Positions 49,990-59,283 of a DNA stretch of 64,000 nucleotides are shown in pieces; within the stretch, counting starts at the first letter, position 1, and the number at the start of each line of letters is the position of its first letter. The position numbers and the translations under genes were made by a program. The notes under the pieces were generated by a model. It was not told the DNA's origin, searched no databases, and saw nothing but the letters and a program-made list of their open reading frames with translations. This stretch comes from Isochrysis galbana (Eukaryota > Haptophyta > Isochrysidales > Isochrysidaceae): contig CM030933.1 of assembly GCA_018136815.1 (NCBI GenBank), positions 7,045,137-7,109,136 of the forward strand. The letters are read 5' to 3'.

Positions 49990-50170
49990 ACTCTTCTCGG
50001 CCTCTTGGCTAAGATCAAGTGTAGTATCTGTTCTTATCAGTTTGATATCTGGTATACGGAACACTGTTCCGTACCTTATCAAATTGATTTTTCGTTGGGG
50101 CTGTCTGCACTGGCTTGCCAGATCAGCAGCGACTGTGGACTCGAGCTTGCACTCTCTCGAGTCCGCGGAC
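49990..50170 (+). ncRNA. U2: U2 spliceosomal snRNA
   Basis: The 5' 60 bases are almost the universal U2 sequence: CTTCTCGGCC-TCTTGGCTAAGATCAAGTG, the branch-site-pairing GTAGTA at 50021-50026, then TCTGTTCTTATCAGTTT. Stem-loop IIb is TACGGAAC-ACT-GTTCCGTA at 50054-50073. The Sm site is ATTTTTCG at 50087-50094. Stem-loop IV is GGACTCGAG / CTCGAGTCC at 50137-50164 around a CTTGCACT-type loop. U2 pairs with the intron branch point and with U6 in the spliceosome. The exact 3' end is estimated. All elements needed for function are present. Confidence 0.97.
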
Positions 50171-50555
50171 CCACTACATAAAGTAAAATCGATCGAGCGG
50201 CAATCAAGTCAAACAGGACTTCCGCTCTACTGTCGCGTAGAAGTTACAGTAACATATTAGAAGCGACTGTAGAACATTTCTTCTACGACGATCAAACAGG
50301 ATTTGGGGGGGGTGAGGCATTTTCTTGTACACGAAGTAAAATCGATTGATCATTTGTGGAGCATTTCTTAATATGATCACGACCGGAGGGGCGTGTTTAC
50401 CGCCCAGAGGGAGTCCCGTGCGTAGCACCCTTTTTCTTTTTGCTTCTTTTTCTTTAGGGTGCAAGAACCGGGTCTGTCTGTCCGAATATCTAGACCCAAC
50501 GAGACACACTACTTGTCCCCCAGATTCAAAAAAGACAACACTATAACCGGTAGCC
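50171..50555. other. U2 3' flank with hAT-like end words
   Basis: ATCAAGTCAAACAGGACTT at about 50203 and GATCAAACAGGATTT at about 50290 resemble the inner part of the hAT end, and GAAGTTACAGTAAC/ACTGTAGAAC are inverted pieces. No complete terminal repeat. At 50340-50555 the sequence leads into a LINE tail. Confidence 0.35.
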
Positions 50556-50770
50556 CGGTGGCACAGGAGGAAGTTGAGGAAAACCCATCGGGGATCGGTA
50601 CACGCCGTCTGCTACAGGAAACCCCTAACTAACACCCAGCCCATAGGTAGCGCACGAGGGATGGGCCGCAAGGCAGGTGGGGGGGGGGGAGAGAGTTGCG
50701 GGCGAGGCTGCATAGTTAAGGTGCAGAGTCGCGCGCGCGGCGAGAATGTTAAGAAGTTTTTTTTTGTCTG
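50556..50770 (+). mobile_element. LINE-type 3' UTR and tail
   Basis: ACCGGTAGCCCGGTGGCACA, ATCGGGGATCGGTACACGCC, GGGCCGCAAGGCAGGTGG and GCGCGGCGAGAATGTTAAGA then a T run. This is the plus-strand equivalent of 46230-45976. No ORF2 sequence precedes it. Confidence 0.65.
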
Positions 50771-50789
50771 TCCGAATATCTCCGGGGGG

Positions 50790-50915
50790 GCACCGTTCCC
50801 CCGCGCGGAAGCGGGGCCTCCCGATCCTTCCCCCCGCGCGGAAGCGGGGCCTCCCGATCCTTCCCCCCGCGCGGAAGCGGGGCCTCTCGATGCTTCCGCT
50901 TCCCCCCGCGCGGAA
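50790..50915. repeat. 33-bp tandem repeat, about 3.5 copies
   Basis: Unit: CCCCGCGCGGAAGCGGGGCC-TCCCGATCCTTCC. Each unit contains the inverted pair CCCCGC / GCGGGG, so each can form a strong hairpin. The copies are nearly identical; the last carries TGCTTCCGC. Confidence 0.85.
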
Positions 50916-51045
50916 TACAATACATATACATATGAGAAAAAGTAAAAAGACGCCACTCGCTCTGCTGCTCTACGCTGCGCGCTGGCCAATCCTTGCCCCA
51001 CCGCCCCACCCCCCACCCCCTCCTGGCCCTACCCATGGCCCACCG

Positions 51046-51364
51046 CGCAAGACAATGCCGCTCTGCGTGGGCTGGCCGTCGCGCGAGTGCGGCAGTTCCG
51101 GAGCGATCGCCGCCTGCGCGGCCGCCCGCCCGCGCCCGAGCGAGCCCATGATGGCCGCCCTTGCGTTCACCCAGTCCGCCCTACGCCTGCCCCAGCATCG
51201 TGACCGCCTCCTGCAGCTGCTCCACAGGTGGCAGTGTGGCGAGGCGGAGCTGGCGCAGGCAGAGGCCTGTGCGGTGTGGGAGGAGGGCGGGCCGGCGGCG
51301 CAGCAGCGATTTGTTGCGCAGCGTGACACACGTGCTTGGCCTGTCTCCTATCTACTATCTAGTG
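51046..51364 (+). CDS. Possible first exon of a host gene, unrecognised
   Basis: GC3-rich frame on plus. An ATG at about 51055 gives MPLCVGWPSRECGSSGAIAA, and a second, MMAALAFTQSALRLPQHRDR, leads into a helical Leu/Gln/Glu-rich segment (LLQLLHRWQCGEAELAQAEA) and ends near a GTGAGT donor at 51365. Codon use resembles real host exons. No downstream exon could be linked because hAT sequence follows. Family unknown. Confidence 0.3.
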
Positions 51365-51583
51365 TGAGTCTGCTCGTGCTCGTGAGTGAGAGTGATGGTG
51401 AGTTTAAGGGTTCGTAGTATGGTAAGTGCGGCTAGATGTCAATCCATAGTCAATAGTTTTTTATTATTTAGTTCTAGTTTAGTTGCAGGCACAGGCAAAC
51501 GCGCCAACGCCCCTCCGGTCGAATGTGCGTAGCACCCAATGCGGGAGATAGTATGGCTCTCATTCATATTCCAAAACAAAATA

Positions 51584-52420
51584 TCAAACCTTACGATCAT
51601 TGTAGCGCAACATGAGCCCGGCTTGCACTTGATCGGCGAGACTCGAGGACTGCAGGTGACCAAACATACACTTCAACATAGAGAACACACGCTCACAAGA
51701 AGCAGACGATGGGGTAAGAGAGAAAGCAATACGAGCAGCCGATGCCCATGTGGGAACCTTTGAACGATTGCATGCCCACCACTGTAGCACTTTGATGGTG
51801 AAATCCTTGACGTCTCGACGTCTCCACGATCCACTGCGAAGTCTCGGGCTGCGGCAACGTACACGGGCAGCTCTCTCAGCAAGTTGCTAGCACCATTCGG
51901 CAAGATTGCAAACGAATTCATCGCGCAAAGCGAATGAACCCACGCAGAATCCACTGCATGAGCATACGAGGGATCGAAGGCCCTCAGCAGACCCATCTCT
52001 TGATGTTGTTCCTTGCAATGATACGGAGCCGCACAATTGTCTGACAAGCGGTCTTGCAAATACGCGAGGCCTCCTTTCACCTTGTCAATCAGGATTTGCC
52101 AATTTGACAGTTTGCGAACGTCGATGATAGCACGCAGCTCGCAGCTCGGCTTCCGTGTGAATCACACACAAGCTGCGAGCCATATGCATACTTCACTGAA
52201 TAATTACCGCCCTGGATCTTGTCCACCTTTCCTTCGTACCACATGTTGTACGGCGCGTCGAACCACTCGTACGTCTCCAACCCCACAATGATTGGTTGCT
52301 TTGCACGCAAGACGGCGGCTAGATTGGGCATGGATGATGCTGCCTTCCCGAGTGTGGCTTCCTTACCCAAGATCTCCTCCAAAGCGTCAAAAGCGAGCAA
52401 AATCTCCAAGCCGTCGCCGC
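51584..52420 (-). pseudogene. hAT-family transposase remnant
   Basis: The minus strand carries, from right to left: EEILGKEATLGKAASSMPNL, YEWFDAPYNMWYEGKVDKIQ (52340-52180); then GGLAYLQDRLSDNCAAPYHC and AAARDFAVDRGDVETS (52070-51810); and finally KDFTIKVLQWWACNRSKVPT, RIAFSLTPSSASCERVFSML and KCMFGHLQSSSLADQVQAGL in another frame to 51584. SSASCERVFS...LQSSSLADQV is the hAT C-terminal dimerisation signature. Frames are broken at least twice; one break is an exact 8-bp tandem duplication at 51809-51824. The DDE core is not intact. Confidence 0.75.
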
Positions 52421-52429
52421 CTCGCGGCC

Positions 52430-52813
52430 AGCCGCGCACTGCATGCGCGCGAGGGGCTGGCAGCAGATGCCAGCAGGGGCGAGGTGGAGGGCGCAGGCGA
52501 CCCGGTGCGCCCGCGCAGGGTTTTGCGTACTGCCTGCCCGGGGGTAACCGTGCCCGGGGAACGCAGGCGCGCGTCGCACAGCGCGACCTGTGGTGCACTT
52601 TTGTGGTCGACGTCGATTTCGCACGAGCGCGAAAACGTTTTTGGGTCTGTGTGTTGAATTGCGTCGAAAATGTGCATATTTCATATTTCTCATTAGATTC
52701 TGCCTAATATACCCATTTCTAGTAGCATATCCTAAGATCTCGTGATAAAACCTCAATCTTGACTTAGTGAATTTTCACCCTTAGAAGTTAAAAGTCCTGT
52801 TTGACCGCCCTAA
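52430..52813 (-). mobile_element. hAT-like element terminal region
   Basis: Closely matches 23660-24036. On plus it ends ACTTCTAAGG-type subterminal sequence (CTTAGAAGTTAAAAGTCC) and TGTTTGACCGCCCTA at 52813; the reverse complement TAGGGCGGTCAAACA starts with the TAGGG of many hAT ends. It lies upstream of the transposase remnant with consistent orientation, so it is probably the 5' end of that element. The opposite end was not found. Confidence 0.6.
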
Positions 52814-53136
52814 TAATACGCTTGTTCGCTCGCAATCGGAACCTATGTAGTATTAATAATAGGCGTACGGTCGCGATGACATAGAAGTAGTACCCCATGG
52901 TTGCTGTCGCATAACACTGCAGCTAGCACGTTGAACCTCGGCATGATCTAAACGCTCCTAATAATACGCTTGTTCGCTTGCAATCGGAACCTCGCCTCTC
53001 TCTCGTTGTCGTGCGAGCGCTAGATCACTTTCACCAACATGTCAAAGGTGCCTGTTCCTCTACATGGAATACCAACCGTGGATCATGGCGACCATGGACG
53101 CAAGGTGGCGGCGGTCTGGAATGAAGTATTCCGAGC
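52814..53136. other. 3' flank of the RRM gene
   Basis: Contains a direct duplication of TAATAATACGCTTGTTCGCT plus TGCAATCGGAACCT (about 52811-52843 and 52958-52992). No coding exon recognised. Confidence 0.4.
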
Positions 53137-56100
53137 CTATCGAAAGCCGCGCTTCATGAGTGCTGCGATCAACGGAGGAGGTGCACAGGCCCCTTGCACA
53201 TTTCGGGGTCCGCTAGAGGTTGTGCTACTCGTCCTACAGGCAGACAAAGAACTCGCAGGTGGTGGCATGGCTGATGCTGGGCTAGGAGCAGGACGTGGAG
53301 AGCTAGCGTCTGTGATCCACGATCGCTGGTCGACCCCACACTGACCAAGGTGTGGATCAGCCGAAGGCTGGCTTAACGCAGGGCAAATATTTAACTGTCC
53401 AGGGCATGGATCGGCAACACGTTGGTTGAGACGTGGATCCGTGTGAAGTTGAACGGAGTGCCTTTCCATGGGCTCCCTCCGCAGACGAGGATCACTCGGC
53501 ATCCTAGATGGTAGCACATCACCGATGGAAGATTCGCTTTGACCGCCTCCATGGCTTTGGAGACCGATGTTGTTGCTGAACTGTCTAAGGCATGGATCCA
53601 CGCTTGGCTCTCCGAGATTCGGGGAGACGTCATACTGTGGGAGATGAGAATCTGCGCTGAATTGTCCATACTGCGGAGAAACGTTGCGCTCCAGATCCGG
53701 AGGTTGAGCGCTAGATTGTCGACGACGGGGACACCAGTCATGTTGTGCGACATCAGGGCTGACTCCAGTCTGCCTGAGATGTGACCCGCATTGGCTCGGA
53801 AAAGTAGCCGCACCACACTGGCCGATGCGCGGGCCGTCGCTCGATGGGGTGATATGTGGCTTTGCAGCAGGTTCCCCAAGACTAGTCTCGCTCGGAGTCC
53901 TATTCGGGCGAGGACCATTTGGATTGGAGCCGGGAAATCGATGACAAGTGGCCTTGTTGATACGCGGATCCGAATCACTGGGCCGGCCAATTTGTGATGC
54001 AGTGACGGTTTGTCCGGCGCGCGAACAGGCTTCAGATTGACCAAGGGACGAACCGATCAACGATGGCCCGCGTGGCCCGGGGTTCATCCGGGCAACATTT
54101 CGGATGCAGTAGCTCGATGACAACCTGGGGTCAGCAGCGCAGCCGCCGCATGCCGGCACAGGAAGGCTGGCACGGCCTTGGTCGAGCTCCGAGACAAGGG
54201 ACTGGGCGGAGGCCAGGTGAGTAGGCCGGGAACCTTCGTGAAGATGAATACCTGGCGCTTCAGTACCGAGAGGAGGGGGTGCTGAAGCCAATGACGAGGT
54301 GGCGCCAATCACAGGCGGCTCGAGTTCAGGCTGTCGTTGCGCAACCCTTGCAGATGACTCGAGGTGGTGTACCAAACTGGCATCTGCTGGCATGAGGGCT
54401 GACTTGGGTATAGCACTGGTGTGCGTCACAGCGACGCGCTTCCCGACGTTGTCATCACTCTCTCGATCGTTTCCGGCAAAGCAGCCAATTCGGCTAGGAT
54501 GACTGTCACCGCTCGCGGCAGTCGAGCCGTGAGGTGGTCGGGAACGCGAGCCACCGCCATCGGGGCTGCGGCTGCGGCTGCGGCAAGGATGTATACCGTG
54601 GTATGAGTGCCCGCGGCGGCTCCGGCCATTCTGATGGGCGTTATACCCACGCGCGCTAGAAATGAGGTTGGACTGCTTTTCGTTCGCAAAATTCGCGCTG
54701 GGATGCATGTCATATAAGTCGCCCGCTCGACCTTTGTCCCCGTGATCAGTGTTCTCGTGGACCTGAGCTCGGCACGGGTCGCCGCTGCGTAAATGCCCGT
54801 GCGAGCGCGCACTGCGGCCGCAATCCTTATGCCGGTCATGGCGTGTTGCACCCTTCGAATGGCGGACATCTTCACTCCCAGCCACTCTTGGCAAGGCAGG
54901 TGACGTCGAGCTTACGCCTCTGCCCCCCTTCCGGTCTCGTCGAATGGCACCCAGCACGCCATCTTCGCAGAGAGTCTGCTTCTCCTTGGGTTCCTTGAAC
55001 TCTAGGGCCAGCTGCTCACGCCTGATGCAGGCTAACACGCTGTCCTTTGAAGGTGTGTCGTCGTGATAATAGTACTTGATCCAAGGCGTGGACGTGCACT
55101 GGCCTATAGGCTTCGAGTGGGCGTCATTTTCATACACGCACCATTTCAGCACGAATGATGGGTTGGAAGCGAGAGTGACAACATGGTCAGCGATCTTCGG
55201 TTCACTGAATGTGATGAATCCGCAGCCGGTCGAGACACCGTCCTTCCGCAGGAGCGTGGAATGCTCGACCTTGCCGTAAAAGCTAAACGCAGAATGGAGC
55301 CCCTTCTCGCTGACGCGCGTCGGAATGTTCGAGACAATTAGCCTTTTGCCCGCTGGGCATGTGCTGATGTCTGCCTCTGCGGGCGAGCTCATCAGGCCGT
55401 TCTGTGCGGTCGGAGGTGGTAGCGGCTCCGAAAGAAACTCGGCCGCAAACTTCGATGTGATTTCATCCGTCGGCTTGGAGTCAGTGTCGTTTTCATACAC
55501 ACACCAAGTCTGTTTGAATGAAGGGTTGGATGCATGCGCTACCACATTGGCGGCGACCTGCGGATCGGCGAATTCAACGAAAGCACAGCCTGTCGACATG
55601 CCTTCTTTGGCTAAAAGAATGAAAGCGATGACCTTGCCAAAGGAGCTGAACGCCACTTGGAGCCCTTTGTTACTTACACGCGTTGGGATGTCCGAGATGA
55701 AAAGCTTTGATCGATTGGCCGCTGCGTCTTTGCTCGAGTCTACTGTGAGCGGGTGCTGAGCGATTCGCTGAGCTGGAGCCAAGGTCTCTTCGTTGCACTT
55801 CGCCTCCACCATCTTTTCAGAATCGGGCGGCTGCTCCAGAGCAGTGGAGCCAAGGTCAGCCTCAATGTCCTCCTCGGGTGAAGAGAATCTCTCTGAGGAC
55901 ATGGCATCTGGTCTCGGGTACAACCGTGCTCGCTTGGTGTCTCTGTGTGATGTATCAAGCACGCCCAGAGAAGGCTGCTTCTCAATCAGAGGTGACACCA
56001 CATCATCGCAGTCATCTGAACGGCTGTCGTCAAAATTGTCCGCCGCAGAATGCTTCCTGGTCCGCCCCCCCTGAAGTGGCACCGTCTGATGAGCTCGCTC

Positions 56101-56820
56101 TGACTTCCAGTCGGAGCTGCCCAATTCTTGCGGGCGCTGCTCCCGAACATCCAGATCCTGCGCCTCCCGCCACATCTTCCCGAAGCCTTGCTCTGGCAGA
56201 TTCAGTATGACATGGTAGGTTTTGTCTGGGTCAATGAAATGCTCCTCATTGTCGTCGTAGTAGACAAGGTACCTCAATCCGGCCTTATCGCCTTTGACAA
56301 TCTCGCTCTTCGTCTCGACAATGACCCCCTCATACCAATTCAGTTCACCCAACTTATCTTCGGCACAGGCGTTTCCATCGCTCACGTCCCAAGCACTGCT
56401 CGTGCTACCGCTGCTGTCCCCCAAGCTGCAGCTGGTCAGCGCAGACTGCCGCTTGACCCTCCACTCTGTGGAGATGCGCGCACCTACCATGATTTCGTTG
56501 CAGGTCTCATAGGCTCCGGTGGACTCGTCTGTGGCTCGGACGATAATCGGCAGCTCAGACACGCCGGGCGCGATGTCCTCTGCCGAATCGCCCGTCGAGT
56601 ACGTCCGGATGCCATCGGGCGGTCCGAACTGCGCAGAGTCAAAGAAGATGCCAAAGTGTGCCGCTGCCAGCTTGAGCGGCGGCTCGAGCGGCCTGTCGCG
56701 CTCCCAGACGATGAGCAAAGGCTTGCGTGCGAGCCGTGACTTCTGCACCTGGCTCATCTCGGCCGCCACCACCAGGCACACCCTGCCCTCGAGCGCGCAG
56801 CTGGCGGCGCCCGCAGCCAT
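53137..56820 (-). CDS. RNA-binding protein with two RRMs and a Tudor/Agenet-like segment
   Basis: Single frame of about 1227 residues with the start set at 56820 (MAAGAASCALEGRVCLVVAA); an ATG at 56898 would add 26 residues across a G-run leader. An Agenet/Tudor-like stretch lies around WYEGVIVETKSEI...YLVYYDDNEEHFIDP (residues ~180-220). RRM1 begins KLFISDIPTRVSNKGLQVAF with CAFVEFADPQVA; RRM2 begins KRLIVSNIPTRVSEKGLHSA with CGFITFSEPKIA. Both are followed by a WCVYENDxxSKP tail, so they arose by tandem duplication. The RNP-1 aromatic positions are present. Residues ~650-770 are Arg/Ser/His-rich, and the C-terminal 400 are degenerate repeats around SxDPRLxQ. Probably nuclear and linked to RNA processing; the exact family is not recognised. 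Confidence 0.75.
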   Translation of the reverse strand: MAAGAASCALEGRVCLVVAAEMSQVQKSRLARKPLLIVWERDRPLEPPLKLAAAHFGIFFDSAQFGPPDGIRTYSTGDSAEDIAPGVSELPIIVRATDESTGAYETCNEIMVGARISTEWRVKRQSALTSCSLGDSSGSTSSAWDVSDGNACAEDKLGELNWYEGVIVETKSEIVKGDKAGLRYLVYYDDNEEHFIDPDKTYHVILNLPEQGFGKMWREAQDLDVREQRPQELGSSDWKSERAHQTVPLQGGRTRKHSAADNFDDSRSDDCDDVVSPLIEKQPSLGVLDTSHRDTKRARLYPRPDAMSSERFSSPEEDIEADLGSTALEQPPDSEKMVEAKCNEETLAPAQRIAQHPLTVDSSKDAAANRSKLFISDIPTRVSNKGLQVAFSSFGKVIAFILLAKEGMSTGCAFVEFADPQVAANVVAHASNPSFKQTWCVYENDTDSKPTDEITSKFAAEFLSEPLPPPTAQNGLMSSPAEADISTCPAGKRLIVSNIPTRVSEKGLHSAFSFYGKVEHSTLLRKDGVSTGCGFITFSEPKIADHVVTLASNPSFVLKWCVYENDAHSKPIGQCTSTPWIKYYYHDDTPSKDSVLACIRREQLALEFKEPKEKQTLCEDGVLGAIRRDRKGGRGVSSTSPALPRVAGSEDVRHSKGATRHDRHKDCGRSARSHGHLRSGDPCRAQVHENTDHGDKGRAGDLYDMHPSANFANEKQSNLISSARGYNAHQNGRSRRGHSYHGIHPCRSRSRSPDGGGSRSRPPHGSTAASGDSHPSRIGCFAGNDRESDDNVGKRVAVTHTSAIPKSALMPADASLVHHLESSARVAQRQPELEPPVIGATSSLASAPPPLGTEAPGIHLHEGSRPTHLASAQSLVSELDQGRASLPVPACGGCAADPRLSSSYCIRNVARMNPGPRGPSLIGSSLGQSEACSRAGQTVTASQIGRPSDSDPRINKATCHRFPGSNPNGPRPNRTPSETSLGEPAAKPHITPSSDGPRIGQCGAATFPSQCGSHLRQTGVSPDVAQHDWCPRRRQSSAQPPDLERNVSPQYGQFSADSHLPQYDVSPNLGEPSVDPCLRQFSNNIGLQSHGGGQSESSIGDVLPSRMPSDPRLRREPMERHSVQLHTDPRLNQRVADPCPGQLNICPALSQPSADPHLGQCGVDQRSWITDASSPRPAPSPASAMPPPASSLSACRTSSTTSSGPRNVQGACAPPPLIAALMKRGFR

Positions 56821-57554
56821 TTCGCGCCTCGCGGGGCCGCCAGCTTCCTTCAGCTCTAGACGAGTAGTGATGGGGGGGGGGGGTGTCACAAGTGTCATTG
56901 TTGTATTGTTGTAGAGCTCTGTTGTTTTATTACTCGCTACACCGGGTCAGGGGAGTCGGGGTGTTGTACGAGTAGAGTTGTAAAGTGTAAAGTGACAAGA
57001 AGGGGTAAAGTGACAAGAAGGGCGTGGGCGGTTGGGCCATCCATCCGTCCGAGTTTTATTGTTGTGTTAGTATAACCTTAGTGCTGCGGGACCGTAGCCC
57101 TTCGACGGCAACGGAGCCCCTACCCCGCGATGGGGGTGTGCGCGGTTGGCGCATGGCTCGTCCGGTGTATGTGGCTAGGAATGCTAGCTAACAAGATGTC
57201 ATACGACGCTATAAGTTCTAACGCCATCCCTTGATAGGTGCACCAAGCAGGCCCGAAATACAAAATTCCCGACTGCCGGCAGGCCGCTCTCGCCGCCGGC
57301 GCCGTCGCCGCCATCGCTCTCTCGTTGGCTCGCCAGCCTCTCCCGTTCTCGCCGCTGCCTCTCTCGCTGCCCACAAACGAAGCCGCCAACAGGTCGCACT
57401 CTTCGCGCGCAAATCCACCCAAGAAAACTTCTGAGGAAGGCTTCCGTCCCTCGGACTGAGTGTGGCCGTGGGACGGCTGGCAGGTGCCGTTCCCCCTCCT
57501 GTCCATTGCAGGTGCTGTCAAGGGACTGTCCGTGGCAGGTGCACGTTGAAGACC
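56821..57554. other. Divergent promoter region between the RRM and hydrolase genes
   Basis: A G run at 56873-56882 and a GTGTAAAGTGACAAGAAGGG-type direct repeat at about 56988-57020. Frames on both strands are open in the GC-rich part (57240-57450), but none looks like a protein. It probably holds promoters for the two diverging genes. Confidence 0.4.
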
Positions 57555-58235
57555 ATGGCATCACCCCTCTACGCCTACTGTCACGGCTTTCTGAGTGGAC
57601 CGGGCTCGTCAAAGGGGAAGCACCTGCAACGGCTGCTTGGACAGCACGGCATCGCCCTGCGTCTGCTTGACCTTAATGGACGTGGCGGGCCGGCCTCGCT
57701 CACACCAGAGCGCGCTTTAGCGACGATCCACGCCTTGTGGACGTCACAAGTCCAGTCGGCCCCCATGCGGCTTTTAGGGAGCAGTTTCGGCGGCTGGGCT
57801 GCTGCGCGTTATGCTGAGCTACATCCGGATCGAGTCGATCGCATGCTTTTGCTTGCTCCCGCCTTTGAATTCGCTACGAGGTGGCCTGCAATCATCGGGG
57901 TCGAGGAGCTGAGGAGATGGCAGAAAGAGGGTGCTAGAGAATTTTCAATGCCCTCTGATGGCAGCTCCGTAATGGTACCCTGGTCGTTTGCTAAGGCCGT
58001 GGAACACAGCATTGGCAGTGAGCCGCCACGAATAATTGTGCCAACGATCATCATCCACGGCAGCAAGGATGAGGTTTTGTTGGTTGAAGCGAGCGAACGA
58101 GCGGTCGGTCAGAGCGATGGCGCCGGCACACTAGTCATCGTAGATGACGACCATGCGCTGACAGCTCCCGCGACTCTACTTGAGATTGAACGTCAAGCAC
58201 AACGTTTTTTTTCTTTGCCGCAGCGGCGCACTTGA
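57555..58235 (+). CDS. Alpha/beta hydrolase, YqiA/UPF0227-like esterase
   Basis: 226 residues from ATG at 57555 (MASPLYAYCHGFLSGPGSSK). An in-frame start upstream at 57462 would add 31 residues rich in Arg and Cys that could be a targeting peptide. The N-terminal YCHGFLSGPGSSKG is the family oxyanion strand; GSSFGGW at about 74-80 contains the nucleophile Ser; HGSKDEVL at about 177-184 supplies the Asp; DDDHAL near 200 the His. Together they form the Ser-Asp-His triad. Small YqiA-type enzymes hydrolyse short acyl esters; the physiological substrate is unknown. The gene is complete and ends just before a LINE fragment. Confidence 0.85.
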   Translation: MASPLYAYCHGFLSGPGSSKGKHLQRLLGQHGIALRLLDLNGRGGPASLTPERALATIHALWTSQVQSAPMRLLGSSFGGWAAARYAELHPDRVDRMLLLAPAFEFATRWPAIIGVEELRRWQKEGAREFSMPSDGSSVMVPWSFAKAVEHSIGSEPPRIIVPTIIIHGSKDEVLLVEASERAVGQSDGAGTLVIVDDDHALTAPATLLEIERQAQRFFSLPQRRT

Positions 58236-58244
58236 CATTGCTCC

Positions 58245-58800
58245 GTTTGAAGACAGCATGTGTTGCGTAGTTTCTCGGGTCTCGCGTGTCACCTTTTTTG
58301 TATAGGAGGATGATGTCCCCTTCCCTCATTGATACGCATAGTTGGACTCTTTCCAACGCTAGGTTGAGTATCCTCAAGAAGTCACGTCTGACTAGCTCTT
58401 CAAAGCTTTTATAGAATTCCGCCGGTAGGGCGTCGGGTCCTGCGCCTTTTTCCGTTCCAATTTCTTTTATGGCCCTTTGAAGTTCTTTCATTGTGACTTT
58501 TTCCTCGAGCGAGTGGCTGTCGTGTTCATTCAGCGTTTGTGTTTCGAGGGTCGCTTCTAGCTCTGGGTCTCTAATGCTTTTGCGTTCCTGGTAGAGCCAC
58601 TTGCAATATTTGCGTAGTTCCCTTCTGATTCCGTCGTCTGTGGCTACGGTGGGTCTCGTGTCGCCCCCCGGGAAGTCCCAGTTGTCCGTAGTGAATAGCT
58701 CCGGTATTGCGCTATTGGATATTTTCGCCTTGAACTTCCTGAAGAATTCTTTCATCATCTTTCCTTCGTGTTTTAGCGCTTCGAAGCTCATTTTGTATTT
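58245..58800 (-). mobile_element. LINE fragment: region upstream of and into the RT
   Basis: On minus, MSFEALKHEGKMMKEFFRKF and DNWDFPGGDTRPTVATDD lead to TMKELQRAIKEIGTEKGAGP then DALPAEFYKSFEELVRRDFL, the standard non-LTR RT lead-in, and SMREGDIILLYKKGDTRDPR, where it overlaps the fragment at 47465. It stops at RNYATHAVFKRSN. Between them the two fragments cover the RT N-terminus of the family. Confidence 0.85.
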
Positions 58801-58847
58801 TGTTCGACGGTCTCGTCTACTTTCTCATTTCGTTGATCTCTACTCTA

Positions 58848-59010
58848 ATTAAATTCTTAATCGTCTCACCGCACACACGGCCGTGAACCCTCTGCTTTCT
58901 ACTCACGCAGCAAAACTTTCTACACCCCCACTCCCACTCCCCCGTCCCTTTGCCCCCCGCCATCAGGTGACTCCCCCCATGCACTACTAGGGGGATAGAT
59001 AGGGTTGAAT
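58848..59010 (-). mobile_element. SINE-like 3' end of the hairpin retroposon family
   Basis: On plus: AATTCTTAATCGTCTCACCG, CACACACGGCCGTGAACCCT, CTTTCTACACCCCCACTCCC, CCCCCGCCATCAGGTGACTC and CATGCACTACTAGGGGGATA. Same order as at 45835-45974 and 21351-21500. Confidence 0.65.
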
Positions 59011-59025
59011 GAAGAGTAGTAAAAT

Positions 59026-59185
59026 GACTGAGCATTAGTACCACTACTCCCACTAGCCCGGTACTAACACGACAGCCCTCAGCGCACCTGCCCGTACACC
59101 TTGGCGCGTGCTGTTGCCACAGATACATACACCTATGCACCCCTCCAAATCTCCCCCCTCGCAGGCCCCCGGCTCCCATTCTAAC
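59026..59185. repeat. Dispersed repeat, copy of 14715-14873
   Basis: GACTGAGCATTAGTACCACT through CACCTATGCACCCCTCCAAA to CCCGGCTCCCATTCTAAC, with few differences from the earlier copy. The flanks differ. Function unknown. Confidence 0.8.
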
Positions 59186-59283
59186 AACTTGCGAAAAGAA
59201 TCATCACAAGTTTGGGTCGTCGGCTTCAAGAATCCCGCAAGTTCGGCCGACAAGATTTGTCGACTTTTGCTAAAAGGATTGAC

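Noticed and set aside
57199-57612. Minus frame between the RRM and hydrolase genes
   Set aside because: Shadow of GC-rich promoter sequence and of the hydrolase start; no conserved motif.
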